Source: Streptomyces apocyni (GTDB lineage Bacteria > Actinomycetota > Actinomycetes > Streptomycetales > Streptomycetaceae). Taken from it: 64,000 nucleotides of DNA. Position numbers and translations under genes: made by a program. The stretch is from assembly GCF_009739465.1 (NCBI RefSeq), contig NZ_WHOM01000072.1, positions 221,310 to 285,309 on the forward strand, given 5' to 3'. The notes beneath the pieces are model-generated. The model worked only from the letters and a program-made list of their open reading frames with translations. It had not been told where the DNA came from and did no database searches. Within the stretch, counting starts at the first letter, position 1. Every line of letters starts with the position of its first letter. This document shows positions 21,357 through 29,179 of the stretch, piece after piece.

Positions 21357-21469
21357 GCCGGGCGCTAGTCTCCGCCCTGGCTACGCCTCACGTCGTGTAT
21401 AGCCTGCATATGACCACCGTCGCCGGCAGGGATGGGCGTAGCCGATCACCACAAGGCAAGGTCACTGTC

Positions 21470-21758
21470 ATGAGCGCACAGTCCGTTCACTCTCATGGAG
21501 AGGCCACTGTTCCCCCTGCGGGCACCGTCGCGGAACTGCGGCGGTCCCTCGCCCGGTACGGATTTCCCGGCGACCTGGAGATGTTCGAGAAGCAGCTCGC
21601 CGAGGCCATCGCGAACCACTCGACTGTAGGCGGTTTCGAAGCGGTGGACCACGTCGTCCGTTTCCTTCCGCAGCCGCCTCTATATCCGGTGCAGCACCGA
21701 AGCCATGTCCGCACTCGCGCAGGTCAGCGCGGAACAGCGGACGGCCGCCGGTGAGTGA
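21470..21758 (+). pseudogene. Frameshifted antitoxin-like small gene
   Basis: The frame opens at ATG 21470 (MSAQSVHSHGEATVPP) after an AAGG site and runs to about 21650 with natural-looking sequence, then becomes Arg/Pro-rich and stops at 21754. The next frame continues more plausibly (FRSRLYIRCSTEAMSALAQV... RTAAGE) to a TGA at 21756-21758. A one-base shift near 21640-21660 would join them. The restored stop overlaps the GTG of the next remnant (GTGAGTGA), the classical layout of a toxin-antitoxin pair. Function inferred from layout only. Confidence 0.45.
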
Positions 21759-21935
21759 GCCGAGCCGCTCGAAGAACACGACATCGCGAAGCAGTCCCGC
21801 GCGGCCCTGAACCTCAGCGAGGGTGAAGAGCGAGAGGTGCACGCCGCGCTGGAGCTGATCGCCTCCGACCCGGCCGTCGGCAATCCGGTAGCCGGCTGGA
21901 TGCCACCGACCGGTGGTGCGGGTGTACGAGCTTGA
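21751..21935 (+). pseudogene. Frameshifted ParE-like toxin remnant
   Basis: The GTG at 21751 starts VSEP and is then thrown out of frame by a tandem duplication of AGCCG at 21758-21767. Removing one copy gives VSEPLEEHDIAKQSRAALNL and onward through 'EREVHAALELIASDPAVGNPV'. The frame is lost again near 21905, where the sequence passes into Uma2-like coding. The short charged helical protein resembles small ParE-like toxins, but the family is not certain. Confidence 0.4.
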
Positions 21936-22047
21936 TCCCGTGACCAAGGCGTACGCGTTGTCCGGTATCCATCACGACCGGCTCAAGGTCACAGTTCCGT
22001 ACGACATCGACATCGATATTTCGCTGGACGCGCTCGGGCAGCTCTGA
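21922..22047 (+). pseudogene. Uma2 C-terminal remnant
   Basis: Forty-one codons without their own start encode 'VYELDPVTKAYALSGIHHD' and 'LKVTVPYDIDIDISLD', closely matching the C-terminus of the intact Uma2-like gene at 12994-13590 (TGIYHDQVKTTVPYDIDID). An in-frame stop at 21889 separates it from anything upstream, so it is a decayed fragment. Confidence 0.6.
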
Positions 22048-22061
22048 GCGTGCGGCGACCG

Positions 22062-22997
22062 TTAGCTGCGGGTGATGTCCGCGCCGATGACGAAGCCCTT
22101 CGCCGGGCCCTCGGGGAGCACCGCGTCCGTGCCGTACGGGACCCGGTGCTCGTCGGTGTAGATCGCCTTCTGGGGGTTGGGGGAGGTGAGCAGGACGACC
22201 GCGCCGTCGCCGTCGTGGTCGTCGACGAGGACGTACAGGGGAATCCCGGCGCGGGCGTACTCGCGGCGCTTGCGGATGCGGTCGCGCTGCTCGTTCGTCC
22301 GGCCAGGCGAGACGACCTCGATGATGACCGCGACTCCTGCCGCATCGACGCCCAGGCCCTCCTCATCCGGGATCTCGTCCAGGTCAGCTGGGGCGATGAG
22401 GATGTCGGGGGTCCAGGCCTTGCGGCGGTGGATGACGTTCACACCCTGGCAGGGCAGGTGGACGCCGCCTGCCATGTGCGCGTCGAGCGATCGGCGGAGG
22501 CGGTTGACCAGTACAGCGTGGCGAAGGTCGCCGATGGGCGACACCTCGATGGCCTCGTCGATGATCTCCGCCCGGTAGCCCTCGGGAAGCTCCAGGGACT
22601 TCCACGCCTGCCACAGGACCTCGTCCAGGCCCGCCGATACGTCCGGCTCCAGGAACTCCAGGCGGTTGCCGACCGGGTCGTAGGAGTAGAAGCGGCGGTG
22701 GCCCGGGAGGTTGTCGTCCCAGGTGATCTCGGCGCCGCGGGCCGTGAGGCGGGCGGCGTACGCCGAGATGTCGTGGACCCGTAGGCCCGGGTGGGCCTTG
22801 GTGGCCGGGCGGAAGTCGGGATCGATGCCGAGGTGGAGCTGGACGCCGTCGACCTGGAACCAGCAACCGCCGCGGGCCGCCAGGGGCGGGGGCTTGGGGA
22901 TCTCGGTCATGCCGAGCACTCCGGCGTAGTACGCGCGGAGCTGGTGCTCCGAACCGGGCGGGGCGGCTAGTTGGACGTGGTCGACGGCGGTCAGCAT
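22062..22997 (-). CDS. VOC (glyoxalase-like) domain fused to a Uma2-like domain
   Basis: A 311-residue two-domain protein. Residues 1 to about 118 form a VOC/glyoxalase domain ('AVDHVQLAAPPGSEHQLRAY', 'GVQLHLGID', 'RFYSYDPVGNRLEFLEP'), as in small metal-dependent dioxygenases and lyases. From about residue 125 the sequence is Uma2-like: 'LWQAWKSLELPEGYRAEIID', 'KAWTPDILIAPADLDE', 'VAVIIEVVSPGRTNEQRDR', 'YARAGIPLYVLVDD'. The frame is continuous and no stop or start separates the two halves. It follows tam by seven bases, with an AAGGAGGG site across the tam stop, so both are one transcript. Joint function unknown. Confidence 0.85.
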   Translation of the reverse strand: MLTAVDHVQLAAPPGSEHQLRAYYAGVLGMTEIPKPPPLAARGGCWFQVDGVQLHLGIDPDFRPATKAHPGLRVHDISAYAARLTARGAEITWDDNLPGHRRFYSYDPVGNRLEFLEPDVSAGLDEVLWQAWKSLELPEGYRAEIIDEAIEVSPIGDLRHAVLVNRLRRSLDAHMAGGVHLPCQGVNVIHRRKAWTPDILIAPADLDEIPDEEGLGVDAAGVAVIIEVVSPGRTNEQRDRIRKRREYARAGIPLYVLVDDHDGDGAVVLLTSPNPQKAIYTDEHRVPYGTDAVLPEGPAKGFVIGADITRS

Positions 22998-23004
22998 CGA
23001 GAGG

Positions 23005-23826
23005 TCAGCCCTCCTTCGTGGCCACCGCGAAGATGCGGCGGAACGGGAACACCGTGCCGTGCGGGCCCGGTGGGTAGGCCTTGCGGAGGAGGTCGCGGTA
23101 TTCCGCCAGGAACTCGGCGGTCGCGTCCGGATCGTCGGCGAGTGCGGTCAGGGCCGGGCGCAGGGCCGTGCCCCTGACCCAGTCGTAGACGGGGTCTTCG
23201 CCGGTGAGGAGCTGGGAGTACGTGGTCTCCCAGGCCTCGGCCGCGCAGCCGAGGTTCACCAGCCGCAGGAGGTAGTCGGCGGGGTCGAGTACGTGGACAT
23301 AGCCGCGGCTGTGGGCGCCGAGGCGGTCGCGCCATCGTGGGGATTCGCAGAGTTCGGCGAGCAGGGCATGGCTGGGTGAGGTGAAGTTGCCGGGGACCTG
23401 GAGGGCGAGGCTGCCGCCGGGTCGTAGGCTCTCGATCCAGAGGGGGAAGGACTCGGGGTGGTTGGGGACCCACTGCAGCGCCGCGTTGGAGACGATCAGG
23501 TCGTACGTGCCGTCCGGCGTCCAGTGCGCCGCGTCGGCCAGCCGGAAGTCGAGGTAGCCGCCGCCCGCGGTCGTGCCCGCGTACTTCTCGGCCTTGGCGA
23601 GCATCTCGGGGGAGCTGTCCAAGCCGGTGATGTGCGCGTCCGGCCAGCGGTCGGCCAGCAGGGCGGTGACATTGCCCGGCCCGCAGCCCAGGTCGGCGAT
23701 GCGTGGGGGCACTCCCCCGGTGTCCGGCAGTTCTGGTATACGGGCGAGGAGGTCGAGAAAGGGGCGGGTCCGGTGACCTGCGTGCCGGAGGTACTGTTGC
23801 GGGTCCCAGGTTGGTGCGGCTTGCAT
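23005..23826 (-). CDS. tam: Trans-aconitate 2-methyltransferase
   Basis: A 273-residue SAM-dependent methyltransferase. Motif I is 'IADLGCGPGNVTALLADRWP' and motif II 'YDLIVSNAALQWVPNHP', and the C-terminus matches Tam ('GTVFPFRRIFAVA'). Tam methylates trans-aconitate, a spontaneous by-product and inhibitor of aconitase. The ATG at 23826 with AGGGAG upstream is preferred over the longer frame to 23904. It is divergent from tamR across an 18-bp perfect palindrome, the arrangement described in S. coelicolor where TamR controls tam. Confidence 0.93.
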   Translation of the reverse strand: MQAAPTWDPQQYLRHAGHRTRPFLDLLARIPELPDTGGVPPRIADLGCGPGNVTALLADRWPDAHITGLDSSPEMLAKAEKYAGTTAGGGYLDFRLADAAHWTPDGTYDLIVSNAALQWVPNHPESFPLWIESLRPGGSLALQVPGNFTSPSHALLAELCESPRWRDRLGAHSRGYVHVLDPADYLLRLVNLGCAAEAWETTYSQLLTGEDPVYDWVRGTALRPALTALADDPDATAEFLAEYRDLLRKAYPPGPHGTVFPFRRIFAVATKEG

Positions 23827-23919
23827 GTGTTCGAGCTCCCTGCCTGGTGCGAGCGAGAGAAGCCGTAACGCGCTTCCCTCACGAGGAAACCTGACGATGC
23901 CCACAGGGAATCCGAATTA

Positions 23920-23937
23920 TCTCTTGACGTCAAGAGA
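23920..23937. promoter_or_regulatory. TamR operator, perfect 18-bp palindrome
   Basis: TCTCTTGACGTCAAGAGA is a perfect inverted repeat of the TTGACGTCAAG type used by MarR-family proteins. It sits 34 bases before the tamR start and between tamR and tam, overlapping a likely -35 element (TTGACG). Confidence 0.85.
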
Positions 23938-23970
23938 CTTCATGTCGACAGACCTACTACACTGATCGCC

Positions 23971-24465
23971 ATGGAGGACGAGGTCGATCGCCTGGTGGCA
24001 GCGTGGCGCCGTGAGCGCCCTGACCTCGACGTGGAACCACTCGAGGTACTGAGCCGCGTCAGCAGGCTCGCCCGCCATCTGGACCGGGCCCGCAGGCTCG
24101 CCTTCGCCGAGCATCAGCTGGAGCCCTGGGAGTTCGACGTCCTCACGTCGCTGCGCCGAGCCGGTGCGCCGTACCAGCTCTCGCCGGGACAGCTGCTCAC
24201 CCAGACCCTGGTCACCTCCGGCACGATGACCAACCGTATCGACAGGCTCGCCAAGAAAGGCCTGGTCGAGCGGCTCCCCGACCCCAGCGACCGGCGCGGG
24301 GTGCTGGTGCGCCTCACCCCCGAGGGCCGCGAGAGCGCGGACCAGGCGCTGGCCGGACTGCTGCACCAGGAGCGGGCGATCCTCGCCGAACTGTCGCGCG
24401 CCCAGCGCGGCGAGCTGGCCGGGCTACTGCGCCAGCTGACCGCGCCGTTCGACAACATCCCCTGA
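23971..24465 (+). CDS. tamR: MarR-family regulator TamR
   Basis: A 164-residue winged-helix regulator: 'LEPWEFDVLTSLRRAGAPYQLSPGQLL' and the recognition region 'SGTMTNRIDRLAKKGLVERL', with the wing 'DPSDRRGVLVRLTPEG'. The divergent tam gene and the operator between them identify it as TamR, described in S. coelicolor as responding to trans-aconitate and citrate. Its 3' end overlaps the convergent LuxR-type gene by 42 bases. Confidence 0.92.
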   Translation: MEDEVDRLVAAWRRERPDLDVEPLEVLSRVSRLARHLDRARRLAFAEHQLEPWEFDVLTSLRRAGAPYQLSPGQLLTQTLVTSGTMTNRIDRLAKKGLVERLPDPSDRRGVLVRLTPEGRESADQALAGLLHQERAILAELSRAQRGELAGLLRQLTAPFDNIP

Positions 24466-25254
24466 CCCGGCCAGGTCCACCGGGCCGACACCGGCCCTGC
24501 GGGCGAGCGCGACGGCCGCGAGGGTGGAGTGCACGCCGAGCTTTCCCAGGACGTTCTGCATATGCGTCCGAACGGTGTGCGGTGACAGGAAGAGGCGCTC
24601 GGCGACCGCCTTGCGCCCCAGGCCCGCGACCATGCACCGGAGCACCTCGCGCTCGCGCGGGGTGAGCGACTCGACCAGCCGTTCGCTCTCCGTGCGATGC
24701 TTGCGGGCCGCGGTGAGTTCGCGCAGTACGCCGGTGAGCAGGGCGGGTGGCAGGTGGGTCTCGTCCCGCAGTACGCCCCGGATGACGGTCAGCAGCCGCG
24801 ACAGCGAACAGTCCTTGGCGACCCAGCCGGACGCACCGGCCCCCAGCGCGAGCGCGGCGCGACGCGGGTCGTCCTTCTCGGCGAGCACCACCGTACGGAC
24901 CGACGGGTGCCCGGAACGGACGCCTGCCACCAGGGAGAGGCCGTCCACCAGGTTGTCCCCGCCGTTGGCGGGCACGGGCGCGGGCCCGGACGCGGGGCGC
25001 GGGCCCGGCACCGTACCCGGTGGAGCACCCGCGCCGGTGGGGCCGCCGCCCGCCGCGGCGTCGCCCAAGTCGGCGTCGACGAGCAGCACATCGAAGGCAC
25101 GGCCTTCGGCTACCGCTCGCTCCAGACAGCGCAGCGCGGCCGGGCCGCTGCCCGCCGCGGAAACGTCCACGTCGGGCTCCGCGGCCAGCGCGGCCGCGAG
25201 AGACTCGGCGAAGATGCGGTGGTCGTCAACGACCAGGACCCGGATTCGCACCAC
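24424..25254 (-). CDS. LuxR-type response regulator with insertion in the receiver
   Basis: A 276-residue NarL/LuxR response regulator. The receiver has the acidic pair in VLVVDDH, the phospho-acceptor Asp in 'FDVLLVDADLGD' and the Lys in GWVAKD. The C-terminal helix-turn-helix is 'LTPREREVLRCMVAGLGRKAVAE' with 'SPHTVRTHMQNVLGKLGV'. Between the Asp and the next strand lies an extra Gly/Pro/Ala-rich stretch of about 35 residues (24960-25060), which is unusual. Start GTG at 25254 with GGGGG upstream; the frame to 25374 is not protein-like. No adjacent kinase. Convergent with and overlapping tamR. Confidence 0.88.
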   Translation of the reverse strand: MVRIRVLVVDDHRIFAESLAAALAAEPDVDVSAAGSGPAALRCLERAVAEGRAFDVLLVDADLGDAAAGGGPTGAGAPPGTVPGPRPASGPAPVPANGGDNLVDGLSLVAGVRSGHPSVRTVVLAEKDDPRRAALALGAGASGWVAKDCSLSRLLTVIRGVLRDETHLPPALLTGVLRELTAARKHRTESERLVESLTPREREVLRCMVAGLGRKAVAERLFLSPHTVRTHMQNVLGKLGVHSTLAAVALARRAGVGPVDLAGSGDVVERRGQLAQ

Positions 25255-25565
25255 GAGAAACCCCCAGGCTCCGTCTTCCGGCGGACGGCTTCCGGGAGTT
25301 GGTCCCGGAGCCCCGGTGGGGGACGGACCGGCGCGAGTACGACGCCCTGGACAAAGGGTCACCGCAGCCCGCACGGCCGCCGCCGTGCCGTGACTGGTAC
25401 CCCTACTCCGGGCGTCGAACCCGACTGTCTCGCCCCCTGATCAACACCGGCCCCCACCGGTGCTGTGCATCAGCGTACGGCCGAGAGCCGGAAGCGGAAG
25501 GCGATTTGCAGAACTGGCCGTCGGACAGTGGCAGACGTGTTTCAGCGGGGGCGCGTGGGACGCGG
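25255..25565. other. Gene-free region upstream of the LuxR-type gene
   Basis: About 310 bp without a convincing gene; it should carry the promoter of the LuxR-type gene. A short ACCGG/CCGGT hairpin lies near 25446-25461. It abuts the MITE. Confidence 0.4.
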
Positions 25566-25743
25566 CTAGGTCGTGTCCGCAAAGTCCCGTCGTCGCCCGG
25601 AGGGCGGCCCGGCGGCGTCTGGTGCGTGCGATCGCAAGGCGCCGGAGCGCCCTCGTGGCGGAGTCACGTGGGCGTTTCGGCAACGCCGCGAGCGTGCGTG
25701 CCAGGCGTCGCCGGGCAGGCGGGACTTTGCGGACACGGCCTAG
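25566..25743. mobile_element. MITE-like element with 20-bp inverted ends and CTAG flanks
   Basis: The 170-bp core (25570-25739) begins and ends with 20-base inverted repeats identical except for one base (25570-25589 versus 25720-25739), and CTAG stands on both sides (25566-25569, 25740-25743), as expected for a 4-bp target duplication. Subterminal sequences (25607-25624 region versus 25700-25716) also pair, so most of the element can fold into one hairpin. It encodes no protein. The ends suggest mobilisation by an IS5-group-type transposase, but no source IS is in the window. Confidence 0.7.
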
Positions 25744-25766
25744 GGGCCTGTCCGGCGGGTGCCACC

Positions 25767-26984
25767 TCAGGCCATGCGGTGCGCGCCCCGGGACGGGAGC
25801 GCGGGGAAGACGCGGGGCGCCGGGAGGCCCGCCGTGGTGAACGCCTTGTCGAGGGCGGCCGTGAGGGGCCGCACCGCTGACTCGTCCGCCAGGACGATCG
25901 CCGAACCGCCGAAGCCTCCGCCCGTCATCCGGGCGCCCAGCGCGCCCGCCGCCAACGCCGTGTCCACGACCAGGTCCAACTCCGCGCAGGAGACCCGGAA
26001 GTCGTCGCGCAGCGAGGCATGGCTCTCCGTGAGGATCGGGCCGATGGCCCGCACGGAGGAGGTGTCGGCCAGAAGGGCGATCGTTCGTTTGACTCGTTCG
26101 TTCTCGGTGACGACGTGGCGGACCAGGCGGCGGATCTCCGCGTCGTCCAGCCGGTCCAGGGCCGAGGGCAGTTCCGCGTACGGCACGTCCCGTAGCGCGG
26201 TCACGCCGAGCGACGCGGCACCCGCCTCGCAACCCGCCCGCCGCTGGCCGTACTCCCCGCTGCTGTGCGCGTGCGTGACCCGCGTGTCGACGACCAGCAG
26301 CCGCAGGCCGTGCGCGGCCAGGTCGAACGGGACCTGACGCTGCGAGAAGTCCCGGGTGTCCAGGAACAGCGCATGGCCCGCCGTACAGCACGCGGACGCC
26401 ATCTGGTCCATGATCCCGGTGGGCGCGCCCACATAGGCGTTCTCAGCGTGGCGGCAGAGGACGGCCAACTCCCTGGGCGGGATGTCCAGTCCGTGCACCT
26501 CGTTCAGCGCGAGTGCGGTGGCGACCTCCAGCGCGGCGGACGAGGACAGGCCCGCGCCGTGCGGCACGGTCGAGGCAAAGTGCAGGTCCGCGCCACCGAC
26601 CGGGTGCCCCGCCTCGCGCAGCGCCCACATCACGCCCGCCGGGTAGTCCGCCCAACCGTCCGTGCGCCCCGCCTCGCGCCCGGGCGCAAGCTCCGCGAGG
26701 CGTACCTCGACCACCGCACCCGGCACGTCGGGTGACCCCGAATGCAGCCGGAGCAGGCCGTCCTCGCGGTGTGCCACGGCGGCGAGCGTGGTGTGCGGCA
26801 GGGCGAAGGGCAGGACGAACCCGTCGTTGTAGTCGGTGTGCTCACCGATCAGGTTGACCCGGCCAGGGGCGGCCCAGACGCCGTCGGGGGCCCGCCCGTA
26901 CACCTCACGGAACCCCTCGATGACGTGCGTGACCTGCGTGACCTGCGTGGCCTGGGTGACCTGTGTGGTGTCGTCGACCGTCAT
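25767..26984 (-). CDS. galK: Galactokinase
   Basis: A 405-residue GHMP kinase phosphorylating galactose at C1. It carries the galactokinase signature 'GRVNLIGEHTDYNDGFVLP', the ATP loop 'GAGLSSSAALEVATAL' and motif 3 'MTGGGFGGSAIVL'. The ATG at 26984 overlaps the galE stop (ATGA) and has AGGAGGG upstream. The N-terminus is odd: about 15 residues of Thr-Gln-Val repeats encoded by a degenerate 9-bp tandem repeat (26921-26970) precede the conserved domain. Last gene of galTEK. Confidence 0.96.
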   Translation of the reverse strand: MTVDDTTQVTQATQVTQVTHVIEGFREVYGRAPDGVWAAPGRVNLIGEHTDYNDGFVLPFALPHTTLAAVAHREDGLLRLHSGSPDVPGAVVEVRLAELAPGREAGRTDGWADYPAGVMWALREAGHPVGGADLHFASTVPHGAGLSSSAALEVATALALNEVHGLDIPPRELAVLCRHAENAYVGAPTGIMDQMASACCTAGHALFLDTRDFSQRQVPFDLAAHGLRLLVVDTRVTHAHSSGEYGQRRAGCEAGAASLGVTALRDVPYAELPSALDRLDDAEIRRLVRHVVTENERVKRTIALLADTSSVRAIGPILTESHASLRDDFRVSCAELDLVVDTALAAGALGARMTGGGFGGSAIVLADESAVRPLTAALDKAFTTAGLPAPRVFPALPSRGAHRMA

Positions 26985-27964
26985 GATCGGCCCTCCTCTC
27001 TCTGCTGGGCGAACTGCTGGGCGAACTTCCACGCGTCGCTGACGATGCCCGCGAGATCCGCGCGCGACGGCCGCCAGCCGAGGCGCTCATGCGCGGTCGC
27101 GGCGGAGGCGACCAGGACCGCGGGGTCCCCCGCCCGGCGCGCGGCGACCACCTCCGGGACCGGGTGCCCGGTGACCTCCCGTACCGTCTCGATGACCTCG
27201 CGGACCGAGAACCCGTTGCCGTTACCGAGGTTGCAGACCAGGTGTTCACCCGGAGCGGCCGCGTCCAGCGCCAGCAGATGGGCCTCGGCCAGGTCCGCGA
27301 CATGGATGTAGTCGCGGACACACGTGCCGTCCGGCGTCGGGTAGTCGTCGCCGAAGACGGAGATGGCCTCGCGCCGCCCCAGCGCGACCTGGAGCACCAG
27401 CGGGATGAGATGTGACTCGGGGTCGTGCCGCTCCCCGCAACTGCCGTACGCGCCCGCCACGTTGAAGTAGCGCAGGGACACCGCCCCGAGCCCGTGCGCG
27501 GCGCACTCCCCGGCGATCATGTGGTCGACGGCCAGCTTGGACGCGCCGTACGGGCTGGTCGGCGCGGTCGGGTCGGCCTCCGTGATCGGCGTGCCGACCG
27601 GTTCGCCGTACGTCGCGGCGGTCGAGGAGAAGACCAGCCGCCGCACCCCGGCGGAGCGCATCGCGGCGAGCAGCGCCATGGTGCCGCCGACGTTGTTCTC
27701 CCAGTACTTCTCGGGCTTGGCGACGGACTCGCCGACCTGCGAGAAGGCCGCGAAGTGCAACACCGCGTCACAGGACGGGTCCAGCCACTTCGCCGCGTCC
27801 TGAACCCGCCCCTCGATGAACTCCGCCCCCGCGGGCACGGCCTCCCTGAAGCCGGTGGAGAGGTCGTCCACCACGGTCACCCGGTGCCCGGCCTCCAGCA
27901 AGTGCGCCGCCACCACACCGCCGGCATAGCCCGCACCACCGGTGACCACATAGCTGTCGCTCAT
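26981..27964 (-). CDS. galE: UDP-glucose 4-epimerase
   Basis: A 327-residue SDR epimerase of the Leloir pathway. The NAD loop is 'VTGGAGYAGGVVAAHL' and the active-site motif YGASK lies in 'PTSPYGASKLAVDHMI', with the Ser/Thr in 'LVFSSTAATYG'. It overlaps galT upstream and galK downstream by four bases each, so galT-galE-galK is fully coupled. Confidence 0.97.
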   Translation of the reverse strand: MSDSYVVTGGAGYAGGVVAAHLLEAGHRVTVVDDLSTGFREAVPAGAEFIEGRVQDAAKWLDPSCDAVLHFAAFSQVGESVAKPEKYWENNVGGTMALLAAMRSAGVRRLVFSSTAATYGEPVGTPITEADPTAPTSPYGASKLAVDHMIAGECAAHGLGAVSLRYFNVAGAYGSCGERHDPESHLIPLVLQVALGRREAISVFGDDYPTPDGTCVRDYIHVADLAEAHLLALDAAAPGEHLVCNLGNGNGFSVREVIETVREVTGHPVPEVVAARRAGDPAVLVASAATAHERLGWRPSRADLAGIVSDAWKFAQQFAQQREEGRS

Positions 27965-29016
27965 GAACGCGCTACCTCCCGCAGTCTTTCCGCCGCGGCC
28001 TCCGGCGGCACGTCGTTGATGAACGCGCCCATGCCGGACTCGGAGCCCGCGAGGAACTTCAGCTTCCCTGACGTACGACGAATGGTGAAAAGCTCCAGCC
28101 GCAGCGCGAACTCCTCACGCCGCACCCCGCACTCCCCCAGAGGGCCGAACGGCGCCTGGTGCCAGGCGGAGATGTACGGCGTCGGCGGCTCGCCCTCGCC
28201 GAAGATCCGGTCGAAGCGTCTCAGGAGTTCCAGGTAGATCTGTGGGAACTCCGCGCGCGCCGCCTCGTCGAGCGCCAGCAGGTCGGGCACCTGCCGCCTC
28301 GGGTAGAGGTGCACCTCGTACGGCCAGCGGGCGGCGTACGGCACGAAGGCCACCCAGTGCTCACCCGCCAGCACCACGCGCTCACCGGCCAGTTCGCTGT
28401 CCAGTACGTCGGCGAAGAGGTTGCGCCCGGTCCGCTCGCGGTGCGCGGCGAGCGAGCGGAGGTGCAGGGCGGTGCGCGGGGTGACGTCCGGGTAGCCGTA
28501 GATCTGGCCGTGTGGGTGGCCCAGGGTGACACCGATCTCGACGCCACGGTTCTCGAAGCAGAACACCTGGCGTACGGAATCGAGCAAGGCGAGCTCGGCG
28601 GTGCGGTCGGTCCACGCGTCCAGTACCAGCCCGGCCCGCTCCTCGGTGAGGGCGGCGAAGCTGGCGTCGTGGTCCTGGGTGAAGCACACGACCTCGCAGC
28701 GGCCCGCGTCACCAGCGAGCGACGGGAAGCGGTTCTCGAAGACGACCACGTCGTACGACCTGTCGGGGATCTCGCTCAGCCGGTCGCCGTCCGACGGGCA
28801 GAGCGGGCATTCACCCGCCGGTGGGTGGTAGGTGCGGCCCTGCCGGTGCGAGGCGATGGTGACGAAGTCGCCGACGAGGGGGTCGGTGCGGACCGCCGAC
28901 GTGGTGGCGATCGGGTCGAGGGGGCGCCGGTCCACCGCGTCGCGTACGACATCGTCGCGTACGTCGTAGTAGATGAGCTCCCGACCGTCGGCGAGACGGG
29001 TCGAGGTCTTCTTCAC
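27961..29016 (-). CDS. galT: Galactose-1-phosphate uridylyltransferase
   Basis: A 351-residue GalT exchanging UMP between UDP-glucose and Gal-1-P. The nucleotidylated His lies in GHPHGQIYGYPD and a zinc site in CPLCPSD. GTG start at 29016 with GGAGGAG seven bases upstream; the longer frame to 29088 covers the promoter. First gene of the gal operon. Confidence 0.96.
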   Translation of the reverse strand: MKKTSTRLADGRELIYYDVRDDVVRDAVDRRPLDPIATTSAVRTDPLVGDFVTIASHRQGRTYHPPAGECPLCPSDGDRLSEIPDRSYDVVVFENRFPSLAGDAGRCEVVCFTQDHDASFAALTEERAGLVLDAWTDRTAELALLDSVRQVFCFENRGVEIGVTLGHPHGQIYGYPDVTPRTALHLRSLAAHRERTGRNLFADVLDSELAGERVVLAGEHWVAFVPYAARWPYEVHLYPRRQVPDLLALDEAARAEFPQIYLELLRRFDRIFGEGEPPTPYISAWHQAPFGPLGECGVRREEFALRLELFTIRRTSGKLKFLAGSESGMGAFINDVPPEAAAERLREVARS

Positions 29017-29040
29017 TGAGCCACTCCTCCACACAGCACC

Positions 29041-29094
29041 AACATGCCCATTAAACCAACAGAACCGAACACAAGAAACCATGAGCAAACATGC
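29041..29094 (-). promoter_or_regulatory. gal operon promoter region with short direct repeats
   Basis: This AT-richer stretch upstream of galT has four AACA/TGTT copies (29041, 29058, 29068, 29088) at roughly 10-base multiples, suggesting repressor or activator sites on one face of the helix. The S. lividans/S. coelicolor galP1 promoter lies at this place; the exact start was not derivable. Confidence 0.4.
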
Positions 29095-29179
29095 GCGTCA
29101 ATGGCTGCGCCCAGCGAGTGGTGTGCCGAGGCGGGATTGAGGTGAGATTGAGGTGGCTTAAGGGGTGATTCGGGGGTGG

